Positions 19,319-28,438 of a stretch of 64,000 bases of DNA are shown piece after piece. Source of the DNA: DAOUAT01 sp964551735 (GTDB lineage: Bacteria > Chloroflexota > Anaerolineae > CG2-30-64-16); assembly GCA_964551735.1 (NCBI GenBank), contig CAZKEF010000018.1:46068-110067 (forward strand), written 5' to 3'. Numbering within the stretch: the first letter of the stretch is position 1; the number at the start of each line of letters is the position of its first letter. A program made the translations under genes and the position numbers. The notes under the pieces were generated by a model that was not told where the DNA came from, made no database searches, and saw nothing but the letters and a program-made list of their open reading frames with translations.

Positions 19319-20224
19319 TCATTTCGCCCGTGGGTGTGCACCATCGTAGACCTGGCGCAGCCGGTCCTGGGTGATGTGGGTGTAAACCTGGGTGGTCGAG
19401 ATGTTGGCATGCCCCAACAACCGCTGCACCTCGCGCAGGCCCGCGCCGCCGTTGAGCATGTGGGTAGCGAAGGAATGTCGCAGCGTGTGTGGGGTCACGC
19501 GAGCCTCCAACCCCAGCTGTTTGGCATAGCTCTTGATGATCAGCCACAGCCCCTGGCGGGTCAGCCGCTCGCCCCGGGGGTTCAAGAACAGCGTCCGCTC
19601 TTCGGTGTTACCCCCCAACAACGCCGCGCGGCCTTTCTCCAAATATGCGGCCACCGCTTGACTGGCTTCAGCGTACAGGGGCATCACCCGTTCCTTGTTG
19701 CCTTTACCCTGGCAACGCACCGTTCCGGCGTTTAGGTCCAGGTCTTCCAGGGTTAAGCTGGCGACCTCGCTCACGCGCATGCCGGTGGCGTATAAAACCT
19801 CCAGCAATGCGGTGTCGCGCAGGGCCTTGGGGGATGATGCGCCGCCTTGTGCGGGCAGCGTCAGCAGGCTGTCCACCTCTTGCGGGGTCAACGTTGTGGG
19901 TAACTGCTTCTTCACCTTGGGTGAATCGAGATCATCGGCGGGGTTGTCATCCAGCACGCCGGTGCGCAGCAGAAAGCCACAGAAAGATTTCATGGCGGCG
20001 ACTTTTCGCGCCACCGTGGCAGAGGCGTACTCGCGTTCTTTCAGCCACAGAATGTACGAGATGAGATGATTCCGCGTCAGGCCACCCCAATCGTCATCCT
20101 TGAGCTGGTCTGCGACGAACTCCCGGAACTGCGTCAGATCGTTGTGATACGCAGCAATGGTGTTTTCGGAGCTGCCACGTTCGGCGGTCAGGTAGTCCAG
20201 GAACTCCTGTATTTCAGCGTCCAT
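19319..20224 (-). CDS. xerD: Tyrosine recombinase XerD-like
   Basis: 301-residue site-specific recombinase of the XerC/D type, resolving chromosome dimers at dif. The N-terminal SAM-like domain spans about 1-95. The catalytic set is complete: Arg150 (TGMRVSE), Lys174 (GKGNKER), His246 and Arg249 (HTLRHSFATHML), His272 (LGHANIS) and Tyr281. The uniform length and housekeeping neighbours argue against a phage or integron integrase. No dif-like site was recognised in the window. Confidence 0.9.
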   Translation of the reverse strand: MDAEIQEFLDYLTAERGSSENTIAAYHNDLTQFREFVADQLKDDDWGGLTRNHLISYILWLKEREYASATVARKVAAMKSFCGFLLRTGVLDDNPADDLDSPKVKKQLPTTLTPQEVDSLLTLPAQGGASSPKALRDTALLEVLYATGMRVSEVASLTLEDLDLNAGTVRCQGKGNKERVMPLYAEASQAVAAYLEKGRAALLGGNTEERTLFLNPRGERLTRQGLWLIIKSYAKQLGLEARVTPHTLRHSFATHMLNGGAGLREVQRLLGHANISTTQVYTHITQDRLRQVYDGAHPRAK

Positions 20225-20273
20225 AAGTGTTTCCCCCTCGCAAACTGCGGTCTGCCTCTCTATGATTAAGAAG

Positions 20274-20301
20274 ATTGTAACACAAGCTTTGCATAAGACA
20301 A
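20274..20301 (-). promoter_or_regulatory. Possible promoter of xerD
   Basis: Minus strand TTGTCT, 16-base spacer, TACAAT, about 50 bases upstream of the xerD ATG. The -35 is weak. Confidence 0.4.
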
Positions 20302-20326
20302 AAAGCAGGCGGCAGAGGCGTATCGG

Positions 20327-21232
20327 TTAATCTATCGACCTGTTGCCGCGCAGCGTGTACCAGTCCGGCAACGTATCGCGCGCGTCCCACCACGCCGGCG
20401 CGTCGCCCCAGCGATAGCGGATGAAGTCAGGCCCGGTATCGGGCACGGTTGCTGCGCCGGCAGGCCGCATCCGGTTGGCGATGAATGCAGCGATAGGATA
20501 GTCACTGCGCAACGCCAATAACGCCCGATGCAGCGGCGCGGGGTCATACTGCACAGTGTGAAGGGTCACCTGCCAGCCGGCAGGGGCTGTCCAATCCAAT
20601 AGTACATATTCAGCCCGACCAACCCCGATGTTGGTCCCACGACCATAGCTGAGGTGCCCCGCGTTGATGATCCTGATGCCTGGCCTGCCATCTGCGCGCG
20701 GCGCACTGCGCATCATCCGGGAGTGGGTGTGACCGCAGACAACCATGTCGGCATCCACACCGGTCAGCAAGGTCCGGATCCGTTCGTCGGTCTGTATCCA
20801 GGGCGATCTATCTTCGCCGGGTCGCGGCAGAAACGGGAGGAAGGGGTTGCCCGGCACGCCATGCACCACCACCAAATCCTCAAGCCGCGCGCCGGAGAAA
20901 GCTGCATGTTCGGGCAGGGTTGCCAGCCAGGCCAACCGTTCAGCCCCCAGGCGGGCGCGCTCCCATTGCACTACCTGGCACGCCAGGGGCATGTTCCAGT
21001 GGGCCGGCCATAAAGGCGTGTCCCAAAGGGTCAGGTAAAGCTCGGCATTACCCAGTAGACACTCGCCCGGCAGCCCGCGCAGCATGTCCACCACTTCGGC
21101 GCCCCACGGGAGTTTGTAAACGAGGTCCCCTGTGACCACGAAGGTGTCCGGCGCCTGGCCGCGCAGGTCGGCCAGCACGGCTTGTAGCGCGAAAATATTG
21201 CCATGAATGTCGCCGAAGATTGCGATGCGCAT
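20327..21232 (-). CDS. Calcineurin-like metallophosphoesterase
   Basis: 301-residue dimetal phosphoesterase of the YfcE/MJ0936-like group. Metal ligands are visible in order: GDIHGN (7-12), VVTGDLVYKLPWG, LLGNAE and CGHTHSRM, with an additional His in VVHGVPGNP. The length is above that of minimal family members because of a C-terminal extension (about 215-301) ending in a Trp/Asp-rich segment. The substrate is unknown. ATG 21232 lacks a strong ribosome-binding site. The 5' neighbour is Ogt, with a 116-base gap that shows no obvious feature. Confidence 0.85.
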   Translation of the reverse strand: MRIAIFGDIHGNIFALQAVLADLRGQAPDTFVVTGDLVYKLPWGAEVVDMLRGLPGECLLGNAELYLTLWDTPLWPAHWNMPLACQVVQWERARLGAERLAWLATLPEHAAFSGARLEDLVVVHGVPGNPFLPFLPRPGEDRSPWIQTDERIRTLLTGVDADMVVCGHTHSRMMRSAPRADGRPGIRIINAGHLSYGRGTNIGVGRAEYVLLDWTAPAGWQVTLHTVQYDPAPLHRALLALRSDYPIAAFIANRMRPAGAATVPDTGPDFIRYRWGDAPAWWDARDTLPDWYTLRGNRSID

Positions 21233-21348
21233 GAAAAATCCGGGTCTGCCTGCACAAAATTGGGTACAGGGTCGTGTGCGTGTGATATGTGTTAGGTGAA
21301 ACGTCCGCCAGTTAAGCCGGATGCTGTGATGTCACGAGCGGTTCCCGT

Positions 21349-21885
21349 TCATATGCCTGCGAACTTGTGTTGGCCTGCTTCCAGCGCCAGCAGTCGGCGT
21401 TTCATTTCCAGGCCGCCCGCGTAACCGTGAAGGCTGCCATCGGCGCCGACCACGCGGTGGCAGGGGATAATCAGCGGCACTGGGTTGCTGCCCAGCGCTG
21501 CGCCCACGGCCTGATAGATGCCGCTGCCACCTCCTACCTGCCGGGCGATCCAACGATAGGTGCGCGTCTGGCCATAGCCGATATGAGAGGCAACTGCCCA
21601 AACCGACAGCGCAAACGCAGTGTGCCCGCGCAGGTCCAATGACAATGAGAAATCGCGCAAAGTGCCTGCCAGATAGGCAAGTACTTGGGTGACAGCATCC
21701 TGGAGCAGCAGATTATCAGTGATCATGGGTGCGTCAGGATAGTGTTGGCGCAGGTCAGCGCGCGCGGCGTCCTCGGTAGGCTGAGGCAGGTTCAGCAGGC
21801 GCAGGCCGCGTTCAGATGCCACCAGGCCGATCCAACCCCAGCTTGGGGCCTCGAAAAGTGTTGCTTGCAGGTCATCTGTCATCAT
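21349..21885 (-). CDS. ogt: Methylated-DNA-protein-cysteine methyltransferase
   Basis: 178-residue DNA repair protein that removes O6-methyl groups from guanine onto its own cysteine. The active-site motif is IPCHRVVGADG with Cys142; the helix-turn-helix arginine-finger region is ALGSNPVPLIIP, and GYAGGLEMKRRLLALE closes the domain. The N-terminal 60 residues form the ribonuclease-H-like domain typical of Ogt. Two adjacent ATGs (21885 and 21882) follow GGAGG; the first has a 4-base spacer. The start overlaps the upstream gene's end by 14 bases. Confidence 0.92.
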   Translation of the reverse strand: MMTDDLQATLFEAPSWGWIGLVASERGLRLLNLPQPTEDAARADLRQHYPDAPMITDNLLLQDAVTQVLAYLAGTLRDFSLSLDLRGHTAFALSVWAVASHIGYGQTRTYRWIARQVGGGSGIYQAVGAALGSNPVPLIIPCHRVVGADGSLHGYAGGLEMKRRLLALEAGQHKFAGI

Positions 21886-22180
21886 GACGCCTCCGCATCG
21901 AGGTGATTGCGAGCAAAGCAACCACCACAACCCCGGCCGCTATCCACGCCGCAAGCGCTACGACGCGCAGCCAGACCAACGCCCCCAGCCGCTCCGACAA
22001 CAGGATCGTGCCCAGCGTCACCATGCCTACCGGCAGGAGTCCGTTGAGCGCCAGGATCAGGCCGATCTGGCGCGGGCTGGGCCGCGGCGCGCGGTTCAAC
22101 CGGCCGCTGAGCCAGGCCACCAGTCCCATCGGAAAGACCACGCCGCTGATGACCAGCAAGATACCTGCTACGATGCGCAT
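21872..22180 (-). CDS. Small membrane protein, unknown function
   Basis: 102 residues with three hydrophobic helices (about 3-24, 40-62 and 70-92) and a basic tail RRRHDDR. The first loop, SGRLNRAPRPSPRQIG, is probably cytoplasmic. No family was recognised. It lies 25 bases after the ligase gene and overlaps ogt by 14 bases, so it is probably translated from the same mRNA. Coding status is supported by the consistent hydrophobic pattern and tight packing only. Confidence 0.55.
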   Translation of the reverse strand: MRIVAGILLVISGVVFPMGLVAWLSGRLNRAPRPSPRQIGLILALNGLLPVGMVTLGTILLSERLGALVWLRVVALAAWIAAGVVVVALLAITSMRRRHDDR

Positions 22181-22205
22181 AAGTCTTTCAACAGGTGTTC
22201 AGACC

Positions 22206-23672
22206 TCAAACCGAATCACGCGGGTGTGATTCACCGCCGGCGCTGCGTCCCTCTACCAGTCGCGTCGTAGCCATGCCCAACCCGACATAAGTCCACAACA
22301 TCACCGACATGTGCGGATAGACCAGGTTGAACAGATAGTGGTCAAAGACGCCGCCTACCAACGCGCCGATCAACGCGCCGCCCAGGCCGAGCAGCAGCGC
22401 CTCCAGGCCCGGATCGGCGACCTGGCGCCAGGCGCGCCACAGGCTGCCCAGGTAGCTGGTGACGACGATCAGAAACGCGCCGACGCCGACCACCCCCATG
22501 ATCTCGGCCATCAGCAGGTACAGGTTCGAGACCCCCACATAAAGGTCGGCATCCGGCGAGCCGGCAAATCCCACGCCCAGCACTGGGTAGCGGCCGATGA
22601 GGGATAAGGCGTCCTTGTACTCGCCAAGGCGCATCAGCGTCGCCCGATCCTGAAGCTGGATGCCCTCGATGAAACGCGTCACATAAGCCTGCGCGGGCGG
22701 CAATAACAGCAACAGCGCGGTGCCGACGGCGCCTATGAGCAATAGTTTGCGATAGCGCAGCACGCCCACGACCAGCAGGCCAGCCGCCAGGCCGACCAGG
22801 GAACCGCGGCTGTAGGTGAGATACAACGCCAGCAGCTCAAGGCCCAGGAACGCCGCGACCCACCGGCGGCGGAACAGCGGCGCCGGGCTGACGGCCTGGG
22901 GCGCGGTGAGTCCGGCCGCCAGGATCAGGAAGCCGCCAAGCACGTTGGGATCCACCATGGTGCCGATGGCGCGCATGGGATTTGCGGTGTCATCCTCGAT
23001 GTAGCGCAGCGCGCCCGCGCCGCCCGGATAGTTGAAGCGGGCCAGGGCATCCAGCGCGCGGATCGTCCATGCTTCGGGGATCACGTAGAAGAGCACGGCG
23101 ATGGCCGCGGCCGCCGCGCCCGCCAGCAGCACCAGGCGGGCCAGCAGCTCCACATCGACCCGGCGGCGCAGCGTGTTCACCAGCACGAAGAAGAAGCTGA
23201 TCGCCAGCGCCAGTTCAGCGAAGTTGCGGATGACGGTGCTGGTCGGGCGGCTGTAGCGCAGTCCGTTGGCGAAGGAGAAGATCACCATCAGCAGGAAGAA
23301 CAGCACGGCCGCGCCCAGCGGCGTGCCGATCAGCTCTCGGTCGCGGCGGGTGGCCACGCGCAGGATCCACACCAGGTAGATGGCCACCAGCGCGACATCC
23401 AGGAATGTCGGCGTGAAGCCGATCTTGAACGGCAGCGCCGCGAACGGCAGTAGGCCGATCACCGCGAACAGCGCAGCCAGCCCCCAGCGGATATCGCGCA
23501 GGATCAACAGCGCGGCGGCGATCACCACCATGGCTGCGATGCTGTACAGCGGCCCGGCAACGGCCACCAGCAGCGCTGCCGCCAGCGCGCCCAGCAGCAG
23601 CAATGCGGCGCGGCTTCCAACGGCGATGCGCCGGTCGGGGTGGAAGAGGATGGATTCGATGTAAGTTAGCAC
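22206..23672 (-). CDS. O-antigen ligase / Wzy-like polymerase family protein
   Basis: 488-residue polytopic membrane protein with about 10-12 hydrophobic helices and one large periplasmic loop (about 340-400: YVTRFIEGIQLQDRATLMRLGEYKDALSLIGRYPVLGVGFAGSPD). The Arg-x3-Tyr/x-A-x-x-x-I pattern ending in HPLLGVGxG-like sequence is the signature of the ligase superfamily. It would polymerise glycan units or transfer them onto an acceptor outside the membrane. The GTG at 23672 is chosen because TATAAT sits 6 bases upstream. It ends the 30-kb glycan gene run. Confidence 0.82.
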   Translation of the reverse strand: MLTYIESILFHPDRRIAVGSRAALLLLGALAAALLVAVAGPLYSIAAMVVIAAALLILRDIRWGLAALFAVIGLLPFAALPFKIGFTPTFLDVALVAIYLVWILRVATRRDRELIGTPLGAAVLFFLLMVIFSFANGLRYSRPTSTVIRNFAELALAISFFFVLVNTLRRRVDVELLARLVLLAGAAAAAIAVLFYVIPEAWTIRALDALARFNYPGGAGALRYIEDDTANPMRAIGTMVDPNVLGGFLILAAGLTAPQAVSPAPLFRRRWVAAFLGLELLALYLTYSRGSLVGLAAGLLVVGVLRYRKLLLIGAVGTALLLLLPPAQAYVTRFIEGIQLQDRATLMRLGEYKDALSLIGRYPVLGVGFAGSPDADLYVGVSNLYLLMAEIMGVVGVGAFLIVVTSYLGSLWRAWRQVADPGLEALLLGLGGALIGALVGGVFDHYLFNLVYPHMSVMLWTYVGLGMATTRLVEGRSAGGESHPRDSV

Positions 23673-23678
23673 GAGCGG

Positions 23679-23684
23679 ATTATA
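23679..23684 (-). promoter_or_regulatory. TATAAT box, predicted leaderless start of the ligase-like gene
   Basis: Perfect TATAAT with 6 bases to the GTG at 23672. This is the same geometry as for the histidine kinase gene (4094-4099). Confidence 0.5.
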
Positions 23685-23750
23685 ACACAAGATGACCGAC
23701 AACGGAGGAAATGCAGTCTGGCCGCGACGCTGTGTTGGGCCGGGCGCGAC

Positions 23751-25685
23751 TTACGGACGGTTCAAGATGAATTCCGGCAGAGATCCTGCGTTCGCCGGCG
23801 TTTCATCGGGGAACGCGTAGACTTGAACTTGAACCCGGTAACGGCCCGGCCCGGCCCAATCGGGCCACCCCAGGCGGTACACATCGCGCATCACGTAGCC
23901 GGCCGGCCAACGATCGGTGCTGTAGCGCCCCGCGCCCGGCGACCGCTTCCACTCCCAGACCACGGTCCCATCGTCAGCGATTACCCGCAAGATCACGCGC
24001 CAGTCCCGCGCTGGTCGTTCAGGGGCCGTCCAGTACAGGGTCGGATCGCCGTCCATTGTTGCAGCCAGGAGGGTGATCTCGCCCATCTCAACCGGTGCCG
24101 CGCCGTGGGCGGGGATTTGCGCGCTGGCCGGCGGCGCAAACGTTGGCCGGACCACGCCAAGCAGGCCGTACAGCCCCAACGCCAGGCCCAGCAGCGTGAG
24201 CGCGACCGCGGCGCGCATCTCCCAGCGCGGCGGAACCCAGGCCAGCCAGCCCAGCGCCAGCAGCCCCGCCAGCGCGCCGACCGCCGGGTAGAGCAGCCGG
24301 CCCTGATCCGTGCCCAGCGCCACCAGCGAGTACTGCCAGATACCGGCCGCAGTCAGCACGGCGGCTAACGCCAACAGCCCCAGGGCCGCTCGTTCGCCCC
24401 GTGCCCGCGACCGGATCGCCGCCCACCCCAGGCCCGCGGCGGCCAACGCGCCTGCGGCCGCAAGAAGCGTGTAAAGCCAGCCGGCCATCGGGATGTGCCC
24501 CGCGCCGCCGAACTTGCCCCAGAACGAGATGAACCAGCCCTGCAGCAGCCAAACTGTGTCCGCGGCCGTCCACGGGCCGGCGCGCAGGTCCACGGTCTGG
24601 CGGGCCAGCGCCATGCCCAGGGGATCGCTGTACAGCATCCAGTTGCGCCAGAACCAGGGGGCCGCGATCAACAGCGCCGGCAGGAAGACCAGCAGGCCGA
24701 GCACAAACACGCGCGGCAGTACGCGCATGAAAATGCAGCCATCCGCGTTCATCCGCGCTCGTCCGCGTCCCATTTTCCGATCAGCCTGTTGCGCTTGTTG
24801 CGCTGCGGGATCGGCTGAAGCACGCCGCTTCTCATCCAGCCACACCCCCATCACGATCGCGATCCCCACCACCGGCCACAGCGCGGCCGTGCTCACCTTC
24901 GCCAGCAGTCCGAACCCCAAAGCCAACGGCGTCCACCACCCGGCTTTGAAAAGGGTCATTTTCGGAGTTGGACTTGAGGCTTCAGCCGGTTTCTCGCGCG
25001 GCACACCCGACCGGCTCACCCTAAAGGGGGCTTGCGCACAGCCTTGATTCCGGTCTGAGTGTTCTCTTTTCGCTGCCGCGCCAGCTCGAAAGATCGCCAC
25101 CCCGCCCCACAGCGCCAGCGTGCCGCACAGCGCGGCCAGGTTGTCGTTGTTGGCCGAGCCGCCGATGAACGCAAACTCGGGCAGGAAGGCCAGCAGCCCG
25201 GCGCCAGCCCATGCCACGGCCGGCCGGCCAGGTAGCGCCGTCCGCAGCAGCCCGAAGGTGGTCCACACCGTCAGCGTGCTCAGAACCGCGGACCAGAGCC
25301 GCGCCAGGTGGAACGCCAGCGGCCCAGCGCGCCACGGCCACGCCTCCAGGGCGGTATGGATGAAGAAGTTGGGGCTACCGGCTTCGCCCCAATCCTCCGG
25401 AGCCAACCGGACGTCGGGGTTGGCGCGCAGGAAATCGGCCCGCGGCTCGGCCAGCGAGGCGACCAGCGCGGCCGTGGCGTGGTAGAGCGGCGGATGCTTG
25501 GCCTGGGTCATGGCCGGGCCTTCGGGCAGGCGGCGCTCCTGGGCCAGGTAGACGATGTAGGCCCAGTGATCCGCCTCGTCGGGCGCTTCGCCCAGGGGGA
25601 CGATGGCGCTGTAGGCGACGGTCAGCACCAGGTGGGCGGCCAACAGGCAGAACAACAGCGCTGAGGTGCGCGCCTTTGTGTTCAT
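23751..25685 (-). CDS. DUF2142/GT39-like membrane glycosyltransferase with two repeat-derived insertions
   Basis: 644-residue polytopic protein. The first extracytoplasmic loop has the acidic PDEADHWAYIVYL followed by KHPPLYHATAAL, as in DUF2142/GT39 proteins that use polyprenyl-phosphate-sugars; SANNDNLAALCG is the second family block. About 10-11 helices precede a C-terminal beta-sandwich domain (about 530-644). Two hydrophilic segments look foreign: about 203-242 (REHSDRNQGCAQAPFR...), encoded by a REP-like palindrome at 24973-25060, and about 290-320 (DRKMGRGRARMNADG), encoded by a CGCGGATGAA word repeat. The ATG overlaps the preceding stop (ATGA). Confidence 0.82.
   Translation of the reverse strand: MNTKARTSALLFCLLAAHLVLTVAYSAIVPLGEAPDEADHWAYIVYLAQERRLPEGPAMTQAKHPPLYHATAALVASLAEPRADFLRANPDVRLAPEDWGEAGSPNFFIHTALEAWPWRAGPLAFHLARLWSAVLSTLTVWTTFGLLRTALPGRPAVAWAGAGLLAFLPEFAFIGGSANNDNLAALCGTLALWGGVAIFRAGAAAKREHSDRNQGCAQAPFRVSRSGVPREKPAEASSPTPKMTLFKAGWWTPLALGFGLLAKVSTAALWPVVGIAIVMGVWLDEKRRASADPAAQQAQQADRKMGRGRARMNADGCIFMRVLPRVFVLGLLVFLPALLIAAPWFWRNWMLYSDPLGMALARQTVDLRAGPWTAADTVWLLQGWFISFWGKFGGAGHIPMAGWLYTLLAAAGALAAAGLGWAAIRSRARGERAALGLLALAAVLTAAGIWQYSLVALGTDQGRLLYPAVGALAGLLALGWLAWVPPRWEMRAAVALTLLGLALGLYGLLGVVRPTFAPPASAQIPAHGAAPVEMGEITLLAATMDGDPTLYWTAPERPARDWRVILRVIADDGTVVWEWKRSPGAGRYSTDRWPAGYVMRDVYRLGWPDWAGPGRYRVQVQVYAFPDETPANAGSLPEFILNRP
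24725..24815. repeat. In-frame word repeat, ATCCGCGTTC family
   Basis: Copies of ATCCGCGTTC/ATCCGCGCTC/GTCCGCGTCC occupy 24745-24772 inside the reading frame of the 23751-25685 gene. The same words occur between genes at 60137-60170. Confidence 0.6.
24973..25060. repeat. REP-like palindromic element, copy 1, inside a coding gene
   Basis: Plus strand GAGGCTTCAGCCGGTTTCTC, then ACCCGACCGGCT, ending GATTCCGGTCTGAG. The outer arms of copies 2 (40264-40330, opposite orientation) and 3 (51186-51241) align with it. It encodes a hydrophilic loop without breaking the frame. Confidence 0.65.
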
Positions 25686-28438
25686 GGGGCGCTCACCTTC
25701 AGTGGTAGGGGCAGGGTCACGCCATCACCCTCGCCGCAGGGCAGCCGCTCGAAAGTTGTCTCATCATAGAAGCCGACCCGCACGGCGTAACCTCCCGGCG
25801 GAAGGTCAGCCGGAATGATCAGCTGGTGTGTGTCTATCACAACCTCGCCAGGCGCCCAGGATGGGGTGAGAGTGGTTCCACTGGCTGGATACCCATCAAC
25901 CTGCGCGACCGTTTTGTCTTGCGCATCACGGATGTGGATGTACACCTTCCAGTTACGCTGCGCTGGGCCGCCAGCCTGCCAGATCAAGGTCATCGGCACG
26001 GTGCTGCCGGGCGACGCCACCTGGGGTATCTCGGCGCTTGCCAGGCGGATCCCCTGGTCGCAGGCTGCATTTACGACAACCCCTTGCGCTGGCAGTTCAA
26101 AGCGCCGCGGCCGATCTTCCACTGTGAGGGCGCCGATGTGAATTGCGGGGCCTGCGGCGCCGGTCGCCGGTTCGGCCATGACCAGTTCGGCGCGGTACGC
26201 GCCGGGCGGAAGGGTGCCCGGCACGGTGAAGCGCGGTTGGACGCGCAGCGTACGGCCGGGCGTCCAGCCCGTGCTGGGATACCAGGCCGGGGCCAACGGT
26301 TGGGCCAGGCTGACCTGTTGGTCGCCGCGCTTCAGTCGAAGCTGCACCTCCAGCGCTGGCTGTGCGGCATTGATCGTCAGTTGCAGCGGGATAGCCAGGA
26401 TCGCGCCCTCGCGCAGGGTGGGATCGTCGAACCCGACGCTGCGCAAGATCAGCCCTTCGTGCACGGTAACCCCGTTAGGCCTGCTCAGCGACGGCGCGGC
26501 CACGGCTGTCGCGGCCGGTGGGTCTATGCGCACCGGCATCAACGGCAAGTCTACCTGGCCCGTGGGGTCATGGTTGCTGCGCCCAATGAGCGGCGCGCCC
26601 TCAGGCGTGAGCCAGGCGATGCGCACCTGGTAGTCGCCTGGCGGTACGTCAGCGGGCATGTAAAACGCCAGCCTATGGGTAACTTCTGCGTCCGTCCAGG
26701 TTTCTGTGAGGCAGCGGCCGTTGCAGGGCGCCGCGACTTGGTTGGCCCAGATCGAGCCATCGGGGCCGACCAGGGTCACCGCAAACAGATAGCTGGCCTC
26801 GATGGCCCGCTGCCGGCGCCACTGAAATTCCAGGCGCAAGGCATCCCCTGCGCTAACGGTGCCGCTGTCAACACCCCAACGAGTTAGCCCGATCTGATCG
26901 GCCCAGGTGAAATCCCCGGCCTGCTCGGCCAGTGGCCGGGGCGCGAAATAGCGGATCACGCTGCGGCCGCTGGGGAACCAGGTGCGGTCGGTGGGGAAGG
27001 CCAGCGCATTGAAGGCGCGTTCGGCCCGGTCAGTGTTCTCTGGCCCGGGGAAGAGCATCAGCCAGAGGGAAGGGTCCCCCGCCGCCATGACGCCGGCCGC
27101 GCGCTCCTGGATCACGGCCTGGCTGACCTCCTGGTGGCGCTCCGGCACGACGTTGTAGTAGGGCAGGTTGCGGCGGTTATAGTAGCTGTCCAGCGGCCAG
27201 TCGAAGAAATAAGTGTAAACTACGGGCTCATTGTCTCGGGCCCGCGCGTTGATATAATCCAGCGGATCGGCAAAGGGGCGCTCGTCGGCTGCGATAAACT
27301 GCGCGTTCAGCCCCAGGTTGGCGACTAACATCAGGACCGCCAACCCCACGCCCCACCCCCGCGCGCGGCGGAATGCTGCGACCAGTCCTATCGTTACCGC
27401 CAGCAGCAAGATGGGCACCGAGGCCGAGGTCTGCCGCGGGGTCGAAGTAGGCATGGTGAGTACCCCGATCACGGGCGGCACGAAGGCCAGTAGGGCCAGC
27501 AGCCAACGCAGGTCGAGCGCTGTGCGCGGCGCAAGCGCCCTGGCCCGCGCGACCCCAGCGATAGCAAGGCCCCAAACCAAGAGGACCATGGGCAGGGTCA
27601 CGAACAGCGGCAGGCTCCTGAAATTGGGGCCCGCTGACCACTCGCGCAGCACATCCCAGGCCCATACGGGGTCCCTGGCTGACGTGGACAGGATCTGCAT
27701 GCCCTCCAGGATGTTGGTGCGCAGGCCTGACAACAGGAGCAGGGCAACGATGCCGGCACTCAAGAAGACCCCGATGAACAGCGCGAAGCGCCACCGGCCG
27801 GTCGGCAGCCGCCGCCACTGCAAGATGAGGAATAGGACCGCGGCGAGGACGATCAGGCCGAACAGGTAGTGCATGGCCATGCCTAGGACGGCCACGATCG
27901 CAAACAGGCCCCAGTCGCGCCAGCGGTTGCGCGCCAGCGCGCGATCTAGGAAATAGAGGCTCAGCGCAGCCAGCGCCATCAGCCAGGCATACATCCGCAC
28001 ATCGCGCGCCTGTTTGACGACCATCGGGTTGGTGACTGTGACCAGCGCGACCAGCACAGCCATATTGCTGCCGAACCAGCGCCTGGCCAAGAGCGCCGCC
28101 CCGCTGGCTGCGAGCATCATGCCGCCCCATGACAGCGCGCGCAGCGCGAACTCGCTGTCGCCTACCAGGTGCATCCAGCCGTGCAGCATCATGTAGTATA
28201 GGGGGGGGTGTTCCCATGCCCGACCCAACGAATAGGACACCACTTCCAGCAACGGTTTGCGGGCGATCCAATAGCTGATCCCTTCGTCGAGCCACAGATC
28301 TGTGACGTCTAACCGGAGCAACGCCAGCAGGCTGCCCAACAGCAGGACGGGGAGGAGTGGGATCATCAGCGGCAGCGCGCGCCAACGCGCCAGCAGGGAA
28401 GCTGACGCAACACGCAGTGAGCGGTTGCGCGCTATCAT
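25682..28438 (-). CDS. GT39-family membrane glycosyltransferase with three C-terminal beta-sandwich modules
   Basis: 918-residue protein. After a short basic N-terminus and the first helix, the catalytic first loop has LWLDEGISYWIARKP (Asp-Glu pair) and HPPLYYMMLH, the ArnT/PMT hallmark. About 11 helices extend to residue 400, followed by a periplasmic part. The final 410 residues contain three consecutive beta-sandwich modules, each with a W-x-x-G...LPPGxYxVR pattern (for example TPSWAPGEVVIDTHQL, ADLPPGGYAVRVGFYDE). It presumably transfers a sugar from a lipid carrier onto glycan or protein outside the membrane. It is coupled by 4-base overlaps at both ends. Confidence 0.85.
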   Translation of the reverse strand: MIARNRSLRVASASLLARWRALPLMIPLLPVLLLGSLLALLRLDVTDLWLDEGISYWIARKPLLEVVSYSLGRAWEHPPLYYMMLHGWMHLVGDSEFALRALSWGGMMLAASGAALLARRWFGSNMAVLVALVTVTNPMVVKQARDVRMYAWLMALAALSLYFLDRALARNRWRDWGLFAIVAVLGMAMHYLFGLIVLAAVLFLILQWRRLPTGRWRFALFIGVFLSAGIVALLLLSGLRTNILEGMQILSTSARDPVWAWDVLREWSAGPNFRSLPLFVTLPMVLLVWGLAIAGVARARALAPRTALDLRWLLALLAFVPPVIGVLTMPTSTPRQTSASVPILLLAVTIGLVAAFRRARGWGVGLAVLMLVANLGLNAQFIAADERPFADPLDYINARARDNEPVVYTYFFDWPLDSYYNRRNLPYYNVVPERHQEVSQAVIQERAAGVMAAGDPSLWLMLFPGPENTDRAERAFNALAFPTDRTWFPSGRSVIRYFAPRPLAEQAGDFTWADQIGLTRWGVDSGTVSAGDALRLEFQWRRQRAIEASYLFAVTLVGPDGSIWANQVAAPCNGRCLTETWTDAEVTHRLAFYMPADVPPGDYQVRIAWLTPEGAPLIGRSNHDPTGQVDLPLMPVRIDPPAATAVAAPSLSRPNGVTVHEGLILRSVGFDDPTLREGAILAIPLQLTINAAQPALEVQLRLKRGDQQVSLAQPLAPAWYPSTGWTPGRTLRVQPRFTVPGTLPPGAYRAELVMAEPATGAAGPAIHIGALTVEDRPRRFELPAQGVVVNAACDQGIRLASAEIPQVASPGSTVPMTLIWQAGGPAQRNWKVYIHIRDAQDKTVAQVDGYPASGTTLTPSWAPGEVVIDTHQLIIPADLPPGGYAVRVGFYDETTFERLPCGEGDGVTLPLPLKVSAP

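Noticed and set aside
19319..20224. Prophage or integrative element integrase
   Set aside because: Length and full XerD-type sequence, no phage genes, no att-like repeats, and housekeeping neighbours.
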